The position numbers and the translations under genes are program-made. The notes beneath the pieces were generated by a model that made no database searches, had not been told where the DNA came from, and saw only the letters and a program-made list of their open reading frames with translations. Of a stretch of DNA of 64,000 nucleotides, positions 62,201 through 64,000 are shown in pieces. Each line of letters opens with the position of its first letter. Position 1 is the first letter of the stretch. The DNA is from an uncultured Lachnospiraceae bacterium (lineage in GTDB: Bacteria; Bacillota; Clostridia; Lachnospirales; Lachnospiraceae), in NCBI GenBank assembly GCA_947382625.1, contig CANDAG010000006.1, positions 62,001 to 126,000 of the forward strand, read 5' to 3'.

Positions 62201-62355
62201 CCCTGACGAAGACAAAGCTGACTGTGAATACGGCATTTGAGAAGGCCTATGTATGTAATCTGCTGGAGGAGATCGAAAGTGAAGCGGCAGTATCCGGAAA
62301 TGTGATCGATGTGACCTTAAAGCCCTATGAAGTGGTGACGGTATTGCTGAAGTAG
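59269..62355 (+). CDS. GH38 alpha-mannosidase
   Basis: The 1028-residue cytosolic metal-dependent alpha-mannosidase has the zinc motif GHTHIDVAWWW (H243, D245), nucleophile D355 in WLPDVFGYS and the zinc-binding His in NQFHDILPGSS, then the C-terminal beta domains. It lies 3 nt after GH130. With GH125 and GH130 it suggests breakdown of N-glycan or mannan oligosaccharides after uptake. The N-terminal 190 residues form a beta-sandwich common in larger GH38 enzymes. No signal peptide. Confidence 0.94.
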   Translation: MHFLDKRVGVICNELKKLKVKQRFVIEDWKYKEGNYIHPEDAGADPAPWEAFDCRNMHWYGKDRHYWFKTVYTVPKELNGKRMWLHVRTQIDEWDDAKNPQFLLFVNGQVTQGIDMNHRDVFLCPEAREGEELVLELQAYTGILHTEFNLIVEMQEVDDKIEKLYYDLWVPLAAFSRMEEDDKNRRDIQEILNTAVNFLDLRTPYSEEFYRTLKEASDYLDRALYSDMSGYKDVIATCIGHTHIDVAWWWTVEQTREKTGRSFATVLKLMEEYPNYKFMSSQPQLYAFLKERYPELYEKAKERIREKRWEPEGGMWVEADCNLTSGESLVRQFMHGKRFFKEEFGVDNRILWLPDVFGYSGALPQIMKKCGIDYFMTTKLAWNQFNKIPYDTMMWRGIDGTEVLTHLITTLGVNQPIKDFFTTYNGMLHPDAIMGGWARYQNKDINNDILVSYGYGDGGGGPTREMLETSVRMEKGIKGIPMVRQEFARTYFDELKERVDGNKRLPVWEGEFYFEYHRGTLTSMGRNKRSNRKSELGLMDLELLAVMAEQMLAYPAKDLDAMWKQVLLNQFHDILPGSSIHEVYEVTKEEYSRLADQLAQMSGQRRRALAGEGDAVTVFNTVGWDRDDIVNLGVFEGEALTDETGAVYPVQKTDSGSVVFVRNLPSKGYKTFRAAKAPEKRVPFTLNGRYDLETPFYRIKLDEQGMLTSIYDKENDREVVQEGKRANLLRMYEDKPVYYDNWDIDIFYTEKYWDVDNVEQMEWTEVGEVRAVLEITRKASNSTVHQKVIFYAESRRIEFVTHVDWKEHQTLLKVHFPVAVHTDEATFDIQFGSLTRKTHRNTSWDVARFESCGQKWMDLSEGHYGVSLLNDCKYGHSVQDSNMALTLIKSGIEPNPTADQEEHEFTYAIYPHAEGWRGAGTVEEAYKLNQPLSAETGTEEKGTYSFASVTHGNVVLETIKKAEDGEGTVIRMYESENALTKTKLTVNTAFEKAYVCNLLEEIESEAAVSGNVIDVTLKPYEVVTVLLK

Positions 62356-62397
62356 GATCTGTTTCTATTAGAGGATGAAAATCGAATAAAAAAAGAG

Positions 62398-62444
62398 GAT
62401 CGGCAGATCTTTCCTGCACTTTCAGGCAGGGAGGTCTGCCGATC
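62398..62444. terminator. Hairpin after the GH38 gene
   Basis: GATCGGCAGATC-TTTCCTGC (62398-62417) pairs with GCAGGGAGGTCTGCCGATC (62426-62444), with mismatches in the middle. A-rich sequence precedes and no T-run follows on the + strand, so it may act mainly as an mRNA end stabiliser. Confidence 0.5.
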
Positions 62445-62607
62445 TGCGTTGTATGGGCGGGTATGGCGAGAGCGTTTATAAAAGGCTCCCTGTTTTGGGT
62501 TTTGATCGAAAAGGGGATTTCACATACTCCTTAAAAGGATTATAATGGAAAATGAAATAAAATCCAATGGATCATAAATAAAAGGTGACAGGAAAGGATG
62601 GGTAAAA

Positions 62608-63258
62608 ATGGAAAGACCAGATGAGAAAATAACGCAGGAACAACAGGATAAGCTGACAAGGTATGGTGTCCTTAACCGGAATGTGAGGAGGGGAGAGATT
62701 CTTTTTACAGGCTCCTCTCTGATGGAGCAGTTCCCAATCAACGAGCTTTTGATGACAAACGGGATGGAGCAGGTGATCTACAACCGCGGGATCGGAGGCT
62801 TTACCACCAATGATATGCTGCGGCATATGGAGGAGATGGTATTTGGTACAGAGCCTTCCAGGATTTTTATCAATATCGGGACGAATGATATCGGAAGCCC
62901 GGACTATCAGCTGGAGGTGCTGATGAAAAACTATGAAAGGATTATTACCCTGATCAGGGAGCGGCTTCCGGAAACAGAGATTACCATGATGGCCTATTAT
63001 CCGGTCAATGAGACGGACAAGCTGCCGGATGAGGAATGGGCAAAGACCATGTTTGTCACCCGAACCAATGAAAATCTGAATATTGCCAATGCAGCCGTAG
63101 AGAAGCTGGCAGAAAAAATGGGATGCCGGTTTATCAACGTGAATCAGGGACTGACTGATGAGAACGGTAAGCTTAAAAAGGAATTTACCATTGAGGGCAT
63201 CCATATGTATGCCAACGGGTACCAGGTGGTGCTGGATAATCTGAAGAAATATTTATGA
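62608..63258 (+). CDS. SGNH/GDSL family hydrolase
   Basis: The 216-residue cytosolic protein has the SGNH blocks LFTGSSLMEQF (serine), NRGIGGFTTND (glycine), NIGTNDIG (asparagine) and IEGIHMYANGY. In the last the usual catalytic Asp is Glu (EGIH rather than DGxH), which may alter activity. It follows the GH38 gene after 252 nt and probably removes acyl groups from glycans taken up by the ABC operon. A TATAAT (62541-62546) suggests its own promoter. AGGAAAGG precedes the ATG. Confidence 0.85.
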   Translation: MERPDEKITQEQQDKLTRYGVLNRNVRRGEILFTGSSLMEQFPINELLMTNGMEQVIYNRGIGGFTTNDMLRHMEEMVFGTEPSRIFINIGTNDIGSPDYQLEVLMKNYERIITLIRERLPETEITMMAYYPVNETDKLPDEEWAKTMFVTRTNENLNIANAAVEKLAEKMGCRFINVNQGLTDENGKLKKEFTIEGIHMYANGYQVVLDNLKKYL

Positions 63259-63280
63259 TTTTTGTCTTCTTTGATTCATC

Positions 63281-63310
63281 TTGCTATTGCTTACCGATAT
63301 AAGGTATACT
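63281..63310 (+). promoter_or_regulatory. Sigma-A-type promoter of the terminal ATPase gene
   Basis: TTGCTA (63281-63286), an 18-nt spacer and TATACT (63305-63310) precede the ATG at 63343. Confidence 0.5.
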
Positions 63311-63342
63311 TAAAACGGAAAATGCAGAGAGGTGTTATCAGG

Positions 63343-64000
63343 ATGGTGGATGATATGAAAAAGAAGCTTCCAATTGGAATAGAGAATTTTGAAAAAATTC
63401 GTATGGAAGGTTTTTATTATACTGATAAAACAGGGCTTATCAGAGAGCTGCTGGATAACTGGGGAGAGGTCAATCTTTTCACCCGTCCCAGGCGGTTTGG
63501 GAAGTCTCTGAATATGAGCATGCTGAAAGCGTTCTTTGAGATCGGCTGCAAAAAAGAGCTTTTTGAGGGACTGGAAATTGCTCATGAAGAAGAAATCTGC
63601 CAGAAATATATGGGGCAGTTTCCGGTGATAGCAATATCCCTGAAGGGGGTAAAGGGGGATGACTATCCCACAGCCTGCGCCATGATGTGTTCTGTGATCA
63701 GAATGGAAGCCATGCGCTTTCAGTTCCTGCTTAAAAGCGACAGACTGACAGAGCAGGAGAAAAAGCTGTATGAGCAGCTCGTTGCGGTAGATGAGGCAGG
63801 ACGGGGAGGCTTATGGATGCCGGATTCCGTATTGATGGACAGTCTGAGAATCCTGTCCGTGTTACTGCAAAAGCATTATGGCCAAAAAGTGATCATACTG
63901 ATCGATGAATACGACGTACCGCTGGCGAAAGCAAATGACAGCGGCTATTATGAGCAGATGGTTTCCCTGATACGGAATCTGTTTGAACAGGGACTTAAGA
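63343..64000 (+). CDS. AAA-ATPase-like/DUF1703 protein, cut by window end
   Basis: The frame is open to base 64000 (219 residues). It begins with PIGIENFEKIRMEGFYYTDKT, then an altered P-loop (RPRRFGKSLNMSMLKAFFE, about 53-70) and a Walker B (VIILIDEYDVPLAKA, about 184-198), as in the AAA-ATPase_like plus DUF1703 family. These proteins usually end in a PD-(D/E)XK-like domain, which is outside the window. Function is not settled. AGAGAGGTG lies upstream of the ATG. It is the third standalone ATPase of this general kind in the window. Confidence 0.82.
   Translation, partial: MVDDMKKKLPIGIENFEKIRMEGFYYTDKTGLIRELLDNWGEVNLFTRPRRFGKSLNMSMLKAFFEIGCKKELFEGLEIAHEEEICQKYMGQFPVIAISLKGVKGDDYPTACAMMCSVIRMEAMRFQFLLKSDRLTEQEKKLYEQLVAVDEAGRGGLWMPDSVLMDSLRILSVLLQKHYGQKVIILIDEYDVPLAKANDSGYYEQMVSLIRNLFEQGLK

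Noticed and set aside
1-64000. tRNA, rRNA, prophage or insertion sequence
   Set aside because: No tRNA cloverleaf, rRNA-like stretch, phage structural gene or transposase was recognised by reading; a covariance or profile search could still find small RNAs.

Overview
The window reads as chromosome of a spore-forming, gut-type member of the Lachnospiraceae (Clostridia). Supporting signs are SpoVA sporulation proteins, AddAB in place of RecBCD, an energy-coupling-factor (ECF) vitamin transporter, a short clostridial flagellin with a csrA-like gene, DUF6062, strong AGGAGG-type ribosome binding sites, and occasional TTG/GTG starts. Genus or species cannot be fixed from the sequence alone. Nearly all genes lie on the + strand; exceptions are an acidic membrane protein (232-729), spoVAC, a DUF4143-type ATPase and a LacI regulator.

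Layout: 1-2436 holds the tail of a MocR-type regulator, an acidic membrane protein and a TetR/DUF6062 pair. 2524-6979 holds spoVAC (-), an MBOAT/SGNH acyl-transfer pair and spoVAD. 7134-9466 couples an M24 aminopeptidase to an EutH-like permease. 9539-16585 carries an SGNH esterase, an alpha/beta esterase, a sugar-phosphate transferase for surface polysaccharide, an AT-rich AAA/nuclease-like gene, a GH125 alpha-mannosidase and a membrane-anchored EEP phosphatase/nuclease. 16673-22443 has spoVAA-spoVAB, a small unknown, RidA, a shikimate-kinase-like protein, an EamA transporter and a GH31 glucosidase. 22561-29129 is a secreted FecR - NHL - giant FecR cluster. 29165-33689 has a DUF4143 ATPase, spoVAE, an Xaa-Pro aminopeptidase and a HAD-IIA phosphatase. 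33762-44308 is addB-addA followed by an ECF S-A-T transporter behind a structured leader. 44319-52578 is a motility/glycosylation region: a FimB-like tyrosine recombinase between near-identical repeats, csrA, flagellin, an unknown gene and three large glycosyltransferases. 52752-64000 has a Uma2 protein, then a LacI-controlled ABC transporter with GH130 and GH38 enzymes (mannoside/N-glycan use), an SGNH hydrolase, and the start of an AAA-ATPase-like gene cut by the window end.

Cross-cutting observations: (1) Five spoVA genes sit at four separate loci, and three loci carry sigma-G-like promoters with 17-bp spacing. (2) A family of about 40-bp GC-rich hairpins (ends ATCAATAAGC and GCGTTTGAT) recurs at about ten intergenic sites, sometimes next to a second, AT-rich hairpin. 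(3) The recombinase upstream of csrA-flagellin is bounded by a 33-bp inverted repeat matching at 32 of 33 positions, which makes it a candidate phase-variable DNA switch. (4) The flagellin leader has a GGA-in-hairpin plus a GGA-containing Shine-Dalgarno, as expected of a CsrA target. All functional calls are from reading motifs; no database search was run.
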